From Bdellovibrio sp. ZAP7 (GTDB taxonomy: Bacteria > Bdellovibrionota_B > Oligoflexia > Oligoflexales > RGVZ01), in the NCBI GenBank assembly GCA_945900755.1, contig CAMDKS010000026.1, positions 1-43,120 on the forward strand: a stretch of DNA of 43,120 nucleotides, given 5' to 3'. The notes beneath the pieces were generated by a model. It did not search any database. It was not told the DNA's origin and saw only the letters and a list, made by a program, of their open reading frames with translations. Numbering within the stretch: position 1 is the first letter of the stretch; the number at the start of each line of letters is the position of its first letter. Positions 15,262 through 23,280 of the stretch are shown here, one piece after another. The position numbers and the translations under genes are program-made.

Positions 15262-17346
15262 TTATTTCGAGATTAGACCGCTGTGCTGTAAGAGCGCCTT
15301 TGTCGAGGGTTCACGGCCGCGAAATTTTTTGAAAACGTCCATTGGGTGGGTTCCTCCGCCCATGGCAAGTACCGTGTTGCGGTAGCGCGTTCCAGTTTCT
15401 TCAATGGCCTTGTCGTTGTCCAAGCCGGCCTCCTCAAAGGCGGAAAAGGCGTCGGCGCTTAGTACCTCTGCCCATTTATAACTGTAGTAGCCGGCGGAGT
15501 ATCCCCCGGCAAATATATGGCTAAAGTTACACAAGAAACGATTTTCAGGACGCGGTGGCAGAACGCTCGTTCGTGCCGCAATACGAATGAAAACATCGTG
15601 AGCGGTGTCCTTGCTGTTTGCGTCAAAACGGTGGTGCAATTCAATATCGGTCATCCCAAGTTGTAGTTGACGTAGCATCCCCGAAGCCGCACGGAAATTT
15701 CTCGCGGCGAGGATTTTCGTGACATAGACTTCGGGTAAGGGAGTATTGGTGTCAACATGTCCACTAATGGAGCGCAAAAGCGGCTGGTGATAGAGCCAGT
15801 TTTCCATGAACTGACTTGCAAGTTCAACGGCATCCCACTCAACTCCGTTGATGCCTGAGGCTCCGGCGTCATCAACGACCGTTAGCATGTGCTGAAGGCC
15901 ATGTCCGAACTCATGGAACAGAGTATTGATCTCATTGAAGCTCATTAAACCAGGCTTGTTTCCGAGCGGGGGAGTGCCATTACAGACAAGGTGGGCAACA
16001 GGCAAATCTAGGATCGTCCCTTCTTTACGGCGCTGAATACAATCGTCCATCCAAGCGCCCGCGCGTTTCACTCCTGAGCGAGCAAACGGATCCAGGTAAA
16101 ACGAGGCGATTTGTTGGTTGCTTGTGACGTCGAAAATTTTAAAATAGCGCACATCTGGATGCCAGACAGGAGCTTCCCCATCGGCAGATTCAACGCGAAT
16201 GGAAAAAATCTTTCGGACCAACGAAAACATGCCGTCGAGAACTTTTGTGATCGGAAAATAGGGTCGAAGCTCGTCTTCACTATATTGGTATTGTTCTTCC
16301 TTGAGGCGTTCAGAATAATAAGCCACGTCCCACTCAAGAAGTTTTTCTTTGAAGCCTTTCTCTTTGGCATAAAGCTCCAAATCGGCATGTTCTTTTTGAG
16401 CCCCAGACCACGAAGCCGACAGCAGCTCTTCCAAAAGTCGATCGACAGCCTGTACGTTATCGGCCATTTTTGAGGCGAGGCTTTGTTCGGCAAATGTATT
16501 AAAGCCGAGGAGTTTTGACTGTTCTTGCTTAAGCGACAAGATTTTGTTGATAATGGGTGTGTTGTCAAAATCACCTGTCGAGGCGATACCTATTCTTGCG
16601 CGATACATCTTTTCGCGAAGATCCCGCCGTTTTGAATTCTCCATGAAAGGGATGACGCTTGGGGCGTCTTGCGTAAATCTCCACGGCCCATTTTCTGGAG
16701 TCGAGGTGGAGGATTTTGTAGTTCTATTGTGTTCTTGGCTGGCGAACGCCACCGCAAACTCAGGAAGGCCGTCAATTTCGTCCTTCTTAGTTAAAACCAT
16801 GGACCAAGATTTTGTGGAGTCAAGAGCATTATTTGAATATTTTGTTTTGATCGCAGCGAGTTCTTGAGCCACTTCGTTGTAGCGTATTTTTTTCTGACCC
16901 TCAAGTCCAACGCCAGAAAGCTTCATGACGAGGATGTTGCGATCAACAATCCGTTGTCGAGGTGCAATCAGCCCTGCCCATTCAGAGCCATTTTTAAGTT
17001 TAAGAAGTGCATCATAAATTCCCTTACTTTGGGCGGTGCGCAATCCAAATTTTACAATCTCTGGTTGCACGCCCTCATAAGCCGCACGAATTTCGTCTGA
17101 ATTCATAACTCCTACAAGGTGGCCAACGGGCCCCCATGCACGGAACACGGGACGCTCAATATCGTCAATAGGCGCAATTAGATTCTTCCAGGTTGGGATA
17201 AAATCGTTAGTTATATTGGCTTCAAAAATATCAATTTGTTTATTTGCTGTCGCAAGCAGTTCTGTTAATGCAGGGACGATGTGCTCTGGCTTAATTTGAT
17301 CAAATGGAGGTAAACCAGAACTAAACAGAAGAGGATTTTTATTCAT
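15262..17346 (-). CDS. prlC: M3-family oligopeptidase A (thimet-type metallopeptidase)
   Basis: A 694-residue protein homologous along its length to OpdA/Dcp. It opens with 'LPPFDQIKPEHIVPAL' and has 'FYLDPFARSGVKRAGAWMDD' in the middle. The zinc site is 'LFHEFGHGLQH', with His478, Glu479 and His482, and Glu508 in 'AVELASQFMENW' as third ligand. 'AGGYSAGYYSYKWAEVL' carries the substrate-binding tyrosines. Such enzymes degrade signal peptides and short oligopeptides in the cytoplasm; no signal peptide is present here. AAAGG lies about 8 bases before the ATG. The direct repeat TTGTTAGTGC (17373-17382 and 17385-17394) sits just upstream. Confidence 0.93.
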   Translation of the reverse strand: MNKNPLLFSSGLPPFDQIKPEHIVPALTELLATANKQIDIFEANITNDFIPTWKNLIAPIDDIERPVFRAWGPVGHLVGVMNSDEIRAAYEGVQPEIVKFGLRTAQSKGIYDALLKLKNGSEWAGLIAPRQRIVDRNILVMKLSGVGLEGQKKIRYNEVAQELAAIKTKYSNNALDSTKSWSMVLTKKDEIDGLPEFAVAFASQEHNRTTKSSTSTPENGPWRFTQDAPSVIPFMENSKRRDLREKMYRARIGIASTGDFDNTPIINKILSLKQEQSKLLGFNTFAEQSLASKMADNVQAVDRLLEELLSASWSGAQKEHADLELYAKEKGFKEKLLEWDVAYYSERLKEEQYQYSEDELRPYFPITKVLDGMFSLVRKIFSIRVESADGEAPVWHPDVRYFKIFDVTSNQQIASFYLDPFARSGVKRAGAWMDDCIQRRKEGTILDLPVAHLVCNGTPPLGNKPGLMSFNEINTLFHEFGHGLQHMLTVVDDAGASGINGVEWDAVELASQFMENWLYHQPLLRSISGHVDTNTPLPEVYVTKILAARNFRAASGMLRQLQLGMTDIELHHRFDANSKDTAHDVFIRIAARTSVLPPRPENRFLCNFSHIFAGGYSAGYYSYKWAEVLSADAFSAFEEAGLDNDKAIEETGTRYRNTVLAMGGGTHPMDVFKKFRGREPSTKALLQHSGLISK

Positions 17347-17405
17347 GTTGAGGACCTTTATTTTTGAGTGCCTTGTTAGTGCACTTGTTAGTGCCGTAAA
17401 AGAGT

Positions 17406-17936
17406 TTATTTTTCTTTGCGGAATGCATATCTCCAGAGCGTGTTCTGGCTTGCGATGTAGTCCAAATTAAGGCTTCTAAGTCGGACTACTAATTCCTCAG
17501 CGCACGTTCGATAGAAGCGAAGTTGCAAATTGTCACCCATTTTTTCAAGAAACTGCAAAAATACGCTGGCATCCAATGAAAAACACTGGACAGTGGATTC
17601 AGCTGTTACGGTGGCTGAACGCGGTGTGGAATCAAACAGGCTTAACTCGCCAAAATAGGCACCACTTTCGAGGACGGCGAGACGGGCCATAGAATTATTA
17701 GTAGGGTCGTTCTTAAACACGCTAACCGTACCGTCTAGGATCACAAACAGTCCCCTTGACGATTCTCCTTCAATAACTGCGTGACATTGTGGGCGCAAAA
17801 CCGAGAACTGCCCGCAGGAATAGAGCTTTTGGAGTTCCGCATTAGTGAACCGCTTGAAAATAGAGATTTCTCCAAGCTTTGCTGCTCCCCAGACGGGGTC
17901 TTTAAATTTTTCTAATATGGCTGGTAGTGAATCCAA
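17406..17936 (-). CDS. Cyclic-nucleotide-binding domain protein
   Basis: A 176-residue protein that is essentially one Crp-type cNMP-binding domain (residues 20-135) plus a helical tail. The phosphate-binding cassette 'GAYFGELSLFDSTPRSATV' (92-110) retains the Glu and Arg that contact cNMP in the family. No helix-turn-helix is seen, so it is probably a sensor or adaptor rather than a Crp-like regulator. The start is TTG, with AAGGAA overlapping the stop of the upstream cystathionine beta-synthase-like gene (17946-17948), so translation is coupled. A link between cyclic nucleotide and sulfur metabolism is an inference from this arrangement. Confidence 0.8.
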   Translation of the reverse strand: MDSLPAILEKFKDPVWGAAKLGEISIFKRFTNAELQKLYSCGQFSVLRPQCHAVIEGESSRGLFVILDGTVSVFKNDPTNNSMARLAVLESGAYFGELSLFDSTPRSATVTAESTVQCFSLDASVFLQFLEKMGDNLQLRFYRTCAEELVVRLRSLNLDYIASQNTLWRYAFRKEK

Positions 17937-17945
17937 AGTATTTCC

Positions 17946-18899
17946 TTAAGGCGCAAAGCCTTCTTGCTTCATCCATTGAGGGTCTACAAACTTAGTCATG
18001 TAATTTCGAATTCCATCAGCGAGGATCACGACACAACGTTGGCCTTTTTTGAGCGACTTGGCTGCTTGTAAAGCGGCCATCATCGTGGCACCACTGGATC
18101 CGCCGCAAAGAAGTCCCTCTTCCTTGATGAGCCTGAGCGCCAACTGAAACGACGTTTTATCGTCCGTTTTGACCCACTGATCAATTAGTTTCTGATTGAG
18201 GACGTCGGGAATAAAGTCGTAGCCAATACCTTCAACTTTATAGCTGTGCACGTCAGTGCCACCGCCAAGAATAGAGCCAATTGGATCTGCACCTACAATC
18301 TTGGCATGGGGACACACTTCCTTAATTCTCTTGGCAACGCCAGAGATAGTTCCGCCGGTCCCAGCAGAGATGACAACCATGTCCACTTTGTTTTCCATAT
18401 CTTCAAGGATTTCGGCAGCCGTGGTGTCGTAGTGAACCTGAGGATTGCTTTGATTGGAATACTGATCGAGAATGTGTGCACGGGGAATCTCACGTTGTAG
18501 GCGTTTTGCAACACCAATGTGACTCTCCGGAGAATCAAAGGCGGCCTCCGTTGGGGTTCTAATCACTTCGGCTCCTAACACCGCTAGTGTGACTTGTTTT
18601 TCCCGACTCATTTTCTCTGGAAGGGTTATGATCACTCGATAGCCAAGCACAGCACCTGCCATCGCAATTCCAATACCAGTGTTACCGCTAGTAGGTTCGA
18701 TGAGTGTATCTCCTGGCTTTATTTTCCCACTTTTTTGGGCGTCTAGTACCATGCGGTACCCAATTCTGTCTTTGATCGACCCTCCAGGATTGAGAAACTC
18801 ACATTTTGCATAGACGTCACATTCTAGGCCGTTGGTTACATGGTTCAGCCGAACGAGTGGAGTGCGGCCAATGGATTCAAGAATATTATTAAATTTCAT
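17946..18899 (-). CDS. Cystathionine beta-synthase-like PLP enzyme
   Basis: A 317-residue fold-type II PLP enzyme. PLP binds Lys43 in '[11 protein letters not shown]'; 'PTSGNTGIG' and '[10 protein letters not shown]' are the other cofactor loops. Several segments follow vertebrate-type cystathionine beta-synthase rather than CysK: '[14 protein letters not shown]', '[18 protein letters not shown]', '[12 protein letters not shown]', '[12 protein letters not shown]' and '[13 protein letters not shown]'. The C-terminal regulatory CBS pair is absent. The family condenses serine with homocysteine. Cysteine synthase activity is an alternative. No gamma-lyase is visible nearby. It is the first gene of a pair with the cNMP-binding protein. 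Confidence 0.85.
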   Translation of the reverse strand: MKFNNILESIGRTPLVRLNHVTNGLECDVYAKCEFLNPGGSIKDRIGYRMVLDAQKSGKIKPGDTLIEPTSGNTGIGIAMAGAVLGYRVIITLPEKMSREKQVTLAVLGAEVIRTPTEAAFDSPESHIGVAKRLQREIPRAHILDQYSNQSNPQVHYDTTAAEILEDMENKVDMVVISAGTGGTISGVAKRIKEVCPHAKIVGADPIGSILGGGTDVHSYKVEGIGYDFIPDVLNQKLIDQWVKTDDKTSFQLALRLIKEEGLLCGGSSGATMMAALQAAKSLKKGQRCVVILADGIRNYMTKFVDPQWMKQEGFAP

Positions 18900-19152
18900 A
18901 TTGCCTCATTAAGATTGCAGATGACTGTAATGACGGTAAGATTAGCATGTAACGGGGTCCTTTCTCAAGGCACAACTCGCTTGGACGTTTCAATTTTTCG
19001 TGTGTAAAGGCCATTTGGCAGGCAGTGAGCGTCTTTTAGCTTTCTTTTGGGGCGGTCACTTGATAATTCTAGAAGTATTTGGCTGTGAATTCAGATTTCT
19101 ACCAATTTCCCCAAAAAGCCATTTACACCGATTTCAATGAGAGGAACCTGCA

Positions 19153-19506
19153 ATGTCAAATCACATAATGTCATGTTGGTCGTGTGGAAATTCGTGGGAA
19201 TTTTCTCCACCACTCGGTCGTAGCGAGTCTTGCTTGAAATGTCGCAGAGACGCAAAATCTTGTTTGAATTGTAAGTTTCATGATCGCCATGCAAATGCTG
19301 AATGCACAGAATCACAGGCAGAATTGGTGAAAGATAAGGAAAAATCAAATTTTTGTGATTGGTTTGATGCGAAGTTTTCTGGGAGTCAAGGGGCCGTCGA
19401 CGCCCCTTCCACTAGTCCATTAGATCAGTTGTTTGGTGGGCCATCTGCGCCCAAAACGAAATCGAGTTTAGAGATTGAATTCGAAAAATTTTTCACTAAA
19501 AAATAA
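19153..19506 (+). CDS. Cys-rich putative zinc-binding protein
   Basis: A 117-residue protein. The first 70 residues hold eight cysteines in short pairs ('SCWSCG', 'SCLKCRRD', 'SCLNCKFHD', later 'AECTES' and 'NFCDWF'), looking like one or two zinc ribbons. The C-terminal half is low-complexity and ends in 'LEIEFEKFFTKK'. GAGAGG lies 8 bases before the ATG. It is transcribed towards pilM 137 bases downstream, but shares no obvious function with it. No named family is recognised. Confidence 0.6.
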   Translation: MSNHIMSCWSCGNSWEFSPPLGRSESCLKCRRDAKSCLNCKFHDRHANAECTESQAELVKDKEKSNFCDWFDAKFSGSQGAVDAPSTSPLDQLFGGPSAPKTKSSLEIEFEKFFTKK

Positions 19507-19516
19507 GTTTATAGTG

Positions 19517-19543
19517 CGTCAAAATGATGACGTTTTATCGTCA
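19517..19543. promoter_or_regulatory. Alternating CGTCA/TGACG half-sites upstream of pilM
   Basis: CGTCA (19517-19521), TGACG (19528-19532) and CGTCA (19539-19543) alternate with 11-base spacing, one helical turn. This could be a dimer-binding operator or a weak hairpin ending the previous gene. No T-run follows, which favours a protein-binding site. It lies about 100 bases before pilM. Confidence 0.35.
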
Positions 19544-19643
19544 ATGAATTGGCTGTAATTATTGTCTCCCAATGGGTTGACCCGTTTGTTATAAAATGAA
19601 AAGATTAAACATGAACCATCTTCGTTTCGAATGAAGGATGTAA

Positions 19644-20714
19644 ATGTTTAAAACTAAAAAACTTGTTGCAGTAGATATTGGTAGCTCCGCTGTAAAAGTC
19701 GTCCAACTCGGCGGATATCCCGCCAGTACTGCTATAGAAAAATTTGCAATGGCCGCAATTCCAGTCGGATCTATTGAAAATGGCATCGTAGTAGATGCGT
19801 CCGCTATTATGACAGTGTTAAAGACGGTCGTTTCAAAGCTTGGAATTAAAGGGCGTAGGGCCGCAATTTCAGTTTCTGGAAGTGGCGTAATGTTGAAAAA
19901 AATCAAAGTCTCTCGAACCATGGATGCGAATTTTGACGAGCAAATTCTCGGCGAAGCGGCCAAGTCGTTTCAATTGGATCTTTCGGAAATGTATTTCGAT
20001 TATGCTGAAATGGGTCAAAGCTTTGGAACTACAAGCGACGTTGACGTGCTGCTATTGGGTGCTCGCCGAGAGGTTATTGAGCAGTATGTTTCGATTGTGA
20101 AAGGCGCTGGATTAGAAATAGGGGTAATGGAGTCGGGAGCGATCAGTGTTGCGAATATGTTTGAATTGAACTACGGCACTGTCGAGGGCCTAATTATGAT
20201 CGTGTCTATTGGTGCCAGTCATTTGCAAGTTGGGTTTGTCGAACATGGTCGCTTTCTTTTTAGCCAAGAAATGCCAATTGGCGGAGATCAATATACGACT
20301 TCAATCATGCAAGGCATGAACCTTCCGCGAGAGGCGGCGGAAGCACTTAAAATAGGGATCTCATCTAATCCTGCTGCCGTCACACCAGAATTGACCCGAA
20401 TGATGGCAGAAACAAGCACCCTCATTTCGAATGATATTCGCCAGTGTATTTCTTTCTTTCGATCAAGTCCCGAAGGGGATGATGTTGGGCCGCTCAAGTA
20501 TTGCTTTTTGACTGGCGGAGCCAGCCGCACGGTGCATTTGGATTCAGCGATTGCTGCCGCAATTCAAGTTCCGGTGCATTTTGTAAATCCATTTCAGAAA
20601 GTGGAAATTAAGACTAAAGATCTCAGATTAGAGCAAATCGGTACCATCAGCTCAATGGTGAGCTGTGCTGTAGGACTTGGACTTCGGCTAAAAAATGACA
20701 AGGTGGCTGTATGA
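19644..20714 (+). CDS. pilM: Type IV pilus inner-membrane platform protein PilM
   Basis: A 356-residue actin-like ATPase-fold protein. It shows 'AVDIGSSAVKVVQLGG' (phosphate 1 loop), 'ISVSGSGVMLKKI', 'MIVSIGASHLQVGFV' (phosphate 2) and 'CFLTGGASRTVHLDSAI' (adenosine loop). In type IVa pili, cytoplasmic PilM binds the PilN N-terminal tail and links the motor to the PilNOP alignment complex. AAGGA lies 5 bases before the ATG. The stop overlaps the pilN start (ATGA), as expected in the conserved pilMNOPQ operon. Confidence 0.93.
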   Translation: MFKTKKLVAVDIGSSAVKVVQLGGYPASTAIEKFAMAAIPVGSIENGIVVDASAIMTVLKTVVSKLGIKGRRAAISVSGSGVMLKKIKVSRTMDANFDEQILGEAAKSFQLDLSEMYFDYAEMGQSFGTTSDVDVLLLGARREVIEQYVSIVKGAGLEIGVMESGAISVANMFELNYGTVEGLIMIVSIGASHLQVGFVEHGRFLFSQEMPIGGDQYTTSIMQGMNLPREAAEALKIGISSNPAAVTPELTRMMAETSTLISNDIRQCISFFRSSPEGDDVGPLKYCFLTGGASRTVHLDSAIAAAIQVPVHFVNPFQKVEIKTKDLRLEQIGTISSMVSCAVGLGLRLKNDKVAV

Positions 20715-21379
20715 TAACTCTGCAATTAGCCCCATCCAATGAATTGGAAGAAAAAGACTGGTGGCATGTCGACCTTTTGGTTTTTGTTGTCGTGGCATTC
20801 CTGGCTTACATGGGCGTGCATCGGGGTTTCGATATGAAACGTGCTGCCACTGCAATTGCTATCGCGAGGGCTGCGCAATTGAATAGTGAAAGGGAGCTTT
20901 TGCTTCCGAGCGTCTCAAAAATTGCGACCCTGAATTCAGATAATGGTCTACTCAATGGAAGGATCTCCGCTATTAAGAGCATTATGGATTCGAGAGCACA
21001 GAAAATGCAAGCGATAGTGGCGCTAGATCAGCTTCAGACTCTTTGGATGGAAGGGATTTGGTATACCGACCTTAGTTATTCCACCGATGGAAACGTGGCC
21101 ATCAAGGGCAGGGGCTTCGATAGTTTATTAATTGGAGACTATCTGCTGGGTGTTCGGGAATCAATGAACCCAGGAACTAGAAATGACGATCTGAGGACCC
21201 AATCTGGCTTTGATAAACTAGTGTTAACGAGCGTTAAGCAGGTGGAATCAGATCCGAATTTTCCCGATATTGTAAAGAGTCTAGAGTTTGATTTGACAGG
21301 GGTCCATATCGCCAAGGCAGTAGGGCAAGTTGGAGAGGTGTCTGCTGCGTTACGGCCATTTGAGAAGCAGGAGTTTTAG
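20711..21379 (+). CDS. pilN: Type IV pilus alignment protein PilN
   Basis: A 222-residue bitopic protein. It has a short cytoplasmic N-terminus beginning 'MITLQLAPSNE' (the INLL-type PilM-binding tail in modified form), one membrane helix at about 20-38, a coiled-coil-prone region, and a periplasmic ferredoxin-like domain starting near 'GIWYTDLSYSTDGNVAIKG'. Position directly after pilM with a 4-base overlap supports the call. PilN pairs with PilO in the inner-membrane ring. Confidence 0.88.
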   Translation: MITLQLAPSNELEEKDWWHVDLLVFVVVAFLAYMGVHRGFDMKRAATAIAIARAAQLNSERELLLPSVSKIATLNSDNGLLNGRISAIKSIMDSRAQKMQAIVALDQLQTLWMEGIWYTDLSYSTDGNVAIKGRGFDSLLIGDYLLGVRESMNPGTRNDDLRTQSGFDKLVLTSVKQVESDPNFPDIVKSLEFDLTGVHIAKAVGQVGEVSAALRPFEKQEF

Positions 21380-21416
21380 TAGTACAGGGATTGCACAATT
21401 AGCAGGGGATAGACGC

Positions 21417-22271
21417 GTGTTTGACGACTTGTTATTTTTCTACAAAAATTCAGTGCTTCTAAAGAGGCTGATGGTATGTGCGTTCTTGGGTTTACTGCCA
21501 GGTGTCTACGTGTATTTTGATGGAATTGAAATGGTTGAATCGGAGTCTGAAGCAGCCACTGCGGGCGAGGAAACCGCTGCCGCACAATTGGAAATGGTTA
21601 CTAAACAAATTGAAATTCTTCCAAGTTTGACGGCTCAATTAGAAAAGACCAGAGAGCAGTTAAAAATTGCAGAAGCTCGTTTGCCAGATAAAGTTCAGAT
21701 TGATCAAGTGCTACGAACTGTAGGAATCACTGTAAAGCCTGCCGGTGCTGAAGTCATTAGCTTTGAACCTCTAGTACAGGTTGTTCGTGGTGACGTCTAC
21801 AAATATGTCGAGGTTCCGGTAAGAGTTGAGGTGGAAGCAAAAGAATATGCTCAAATTTGTGAATGGCTTGATTCTGTTGCTGGGGAATCAAAGCTCATGT
21901 ACCTCAACTCATGGTCGATTTCTGCGCGAGCAGGTAAACCTAGTGATTCTGGCTCGATCGTTCAAAACCAATCTGCAGCGCCTGGTTTGCTAAGCGATGC
22001 CAGCCAACGGGGCATGGCGTCTCGAGAGGGACTGCGGCTGAAGTTCAAGGGAGATTTTTCTCTCTATCGGCTTGCGACTTCCAGCGAAATCTCTGCGCCA
22101 GTGGCTTCGACAAATCCAAAGGACACCGTACCGCCTGAAGCTCCCCCACCAGCGGTGGTGGCACCAAAGTCGGAGGGTGCTGGTGCGGTCGATTCCGAAG
22201 ATAAACTAAAGAATCCGGATGCAAAAACTCAGACTTTAAATTCTCTGCCATCAACAGACAGGGAGGCTTGA
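21417..22271 (+). CDS. pilO: Type IV pilus alignment protein PilO
   Basis: A 284-residue protein with a cytoplasmic tail, a membrane helix at about 17-35 ('LMVCAFLGLLPGVYVYF'), a coiled coil ('LEMVTKQIEILPSLTAQLEK') and a PilO-type periplasmic domain ('RLPDKVQIDQVLRTVG', 'VEVPVRVEVEAKEYAQICEWLDSV'). I chose GTG at 21417, with AGGGG 8 bases upstream, over an upstream frame extension (to 21330) that would run 50 bases into pilN. The C-terminal tail is Pro/Ala-rich and longer than usual. It works with PilN and PilP to align the pore. Confidence 0.87.
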   Translation: MFDDLLFFYKNSVLLKRLMVCAFLGLLPGVYVYFDGIEMVESESEAATAGEETAAAQLEMVTKQIEILPSLTAQLEKTREQLKIAEARLPDKVQIDQVLRTVGITVKPAGAEVISFEPLVQVVRGDVYKYVEVPVRVEVEAKEYAQICEWLDSVAGESKLMYLNSWSISARAGKPSDSGSIVQNQSAAPGLLSDASQRGMASREGLRLKFKGDFSLYRLATSSEISAPVASTNPKDTVPPEAPPPAVVAPKSEGAGAVDSEDKLKNPDAKTQTLNSLPSTDREA

Positions 22272-22272
22272 A

Positions 22273-23280
22273 ATGAAAATGTCAAAAAATATCTTAGTGA
22301 CCTTCATGATTTCAGTCTTCGCTTCCAGTGCTCATGGTGCTTCGTCAATCGAGGCTCCCGCAGGGGCAGTTCCGAGTCAAGAAGATTCCGTTGTTGGCGT
22401 TGGCGGCCTGCCGATGGAGAAGTCAAAATCCAAAGTCATACCGTTGCTTGGTGTCATGAATGTCGCTGCGAGTAATGTTGGCGTCAAATCAAAAGAAGTG
22501 AAATTAAAAGAAGCGAAATTAAAAGAATACATTAAGCCTCGTCCTGCAAAAGGCCTCGTGCTTTCTCAAACCGAGAAGCGCCAGGAAGCAGCGGCGATTC
22601 CTGCAACGACTGAGGCTGCGAATTCTAATCCTGTAGACCCGTGGGATAGCGCAGCAACAAGACTTGATCAAGAGGAGTCAAAATTATCGGGAAAAACGGG
22701 TGTGCAGGTAGAGGACATCATTGAGCCTACTGCAGAATATCGCTACAGTGCGTCAAAAAGGGCGAATCCGTTTATTCCGCCGCTTAATTCGCGCAATTCT
22801 CAACGAGTTATCGAAATAGGCTCTAACGATGTTGAAATTCCAATTATTAGTCCACTGCAATCATTTGCATTGGCTCAACTTGTGGTCATTGGCGTGTGGG
22901 AGAGTTCCAATAACACCTATAAAGCGATAATTCAGACCCCTACTGACCAAGGTATTGAAGTGGGACTAGGGGACCCTGCTGGTAATAGTGGTGGAAGAGT
23001 TATGAGCATAGATCAGCAATCTGTTGTCGTTCGTGAGTTTTCAATACGACTTGATGGGGCGCGCGAGTATCGAGATGTTCATCTTAATGTTGGAGACAGT
23101 AAGCCTGTTCAGGATGAACTTAATTCAAAGGGTCGACTTATACTTCGGCCGGGGGCGAGTGCGGCTGAAATGGACGCAGGTTCTGCTACATTTCAAGCGC
23201 CAAGCGCTAAGCCAAACCAAGGCGCACAAACGAATGAGAGAAATGACGCTACTCAGGCAGTGGGAGAAATTAGGAAATGA
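22273..23280 (+). CDS. pilP: Type IV pilus assembly protein PilP
   Basis: A 335-residue exported protein with a signal peptide ('ILVTFMISVFASSAHG'), a long low-complexity linker with the short repeat 'SKEVKLKEAKLKEY', and a C-terminal PilP beta-sandwich at about 165-280: 'RANPFIPPL', 'LQSFALAQLVVIGVW', 'YKAIIQTPTDQG' and 'VGLGDPAGNSGG'. PilP links PilNO to the secretin PilQ. There is no lipobox Cys, unlike many PilP lipoproteins. GGGAGG lies 6 bases before the ATG. It is twice the usual length because of the linker and tail. Confidence 0.88.
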   Translation: MKMSKNILVTFMISVFASSAHGASSIEAPAGAVPSQEDSVVGVGGLPMEKSKSKVIPLLGVMNVAASNVGVKSKEVKLKEAKLKEYIKPRPAKGLVLSQTEKRQEAAAIPATTEAANSNPVDPWDSAATRLDQEESKLSGKTGVQVEDIIEPTAEYRYSASKRANPFIPPLNSRNSQRVIEIGSNDVEIPIISPLQSFALAQLVVIGVWESSNNTYKAIIQTPTDQGIEVGLGDPAGNSGGRVMSIDQQSVVVREFSIRLDGAREYRDVHLNVGDSKPVQDELNSKGRLILRPGASAAEMDAGSATFQAPSAKPNQGAQTNERNDATQAVGEIRK

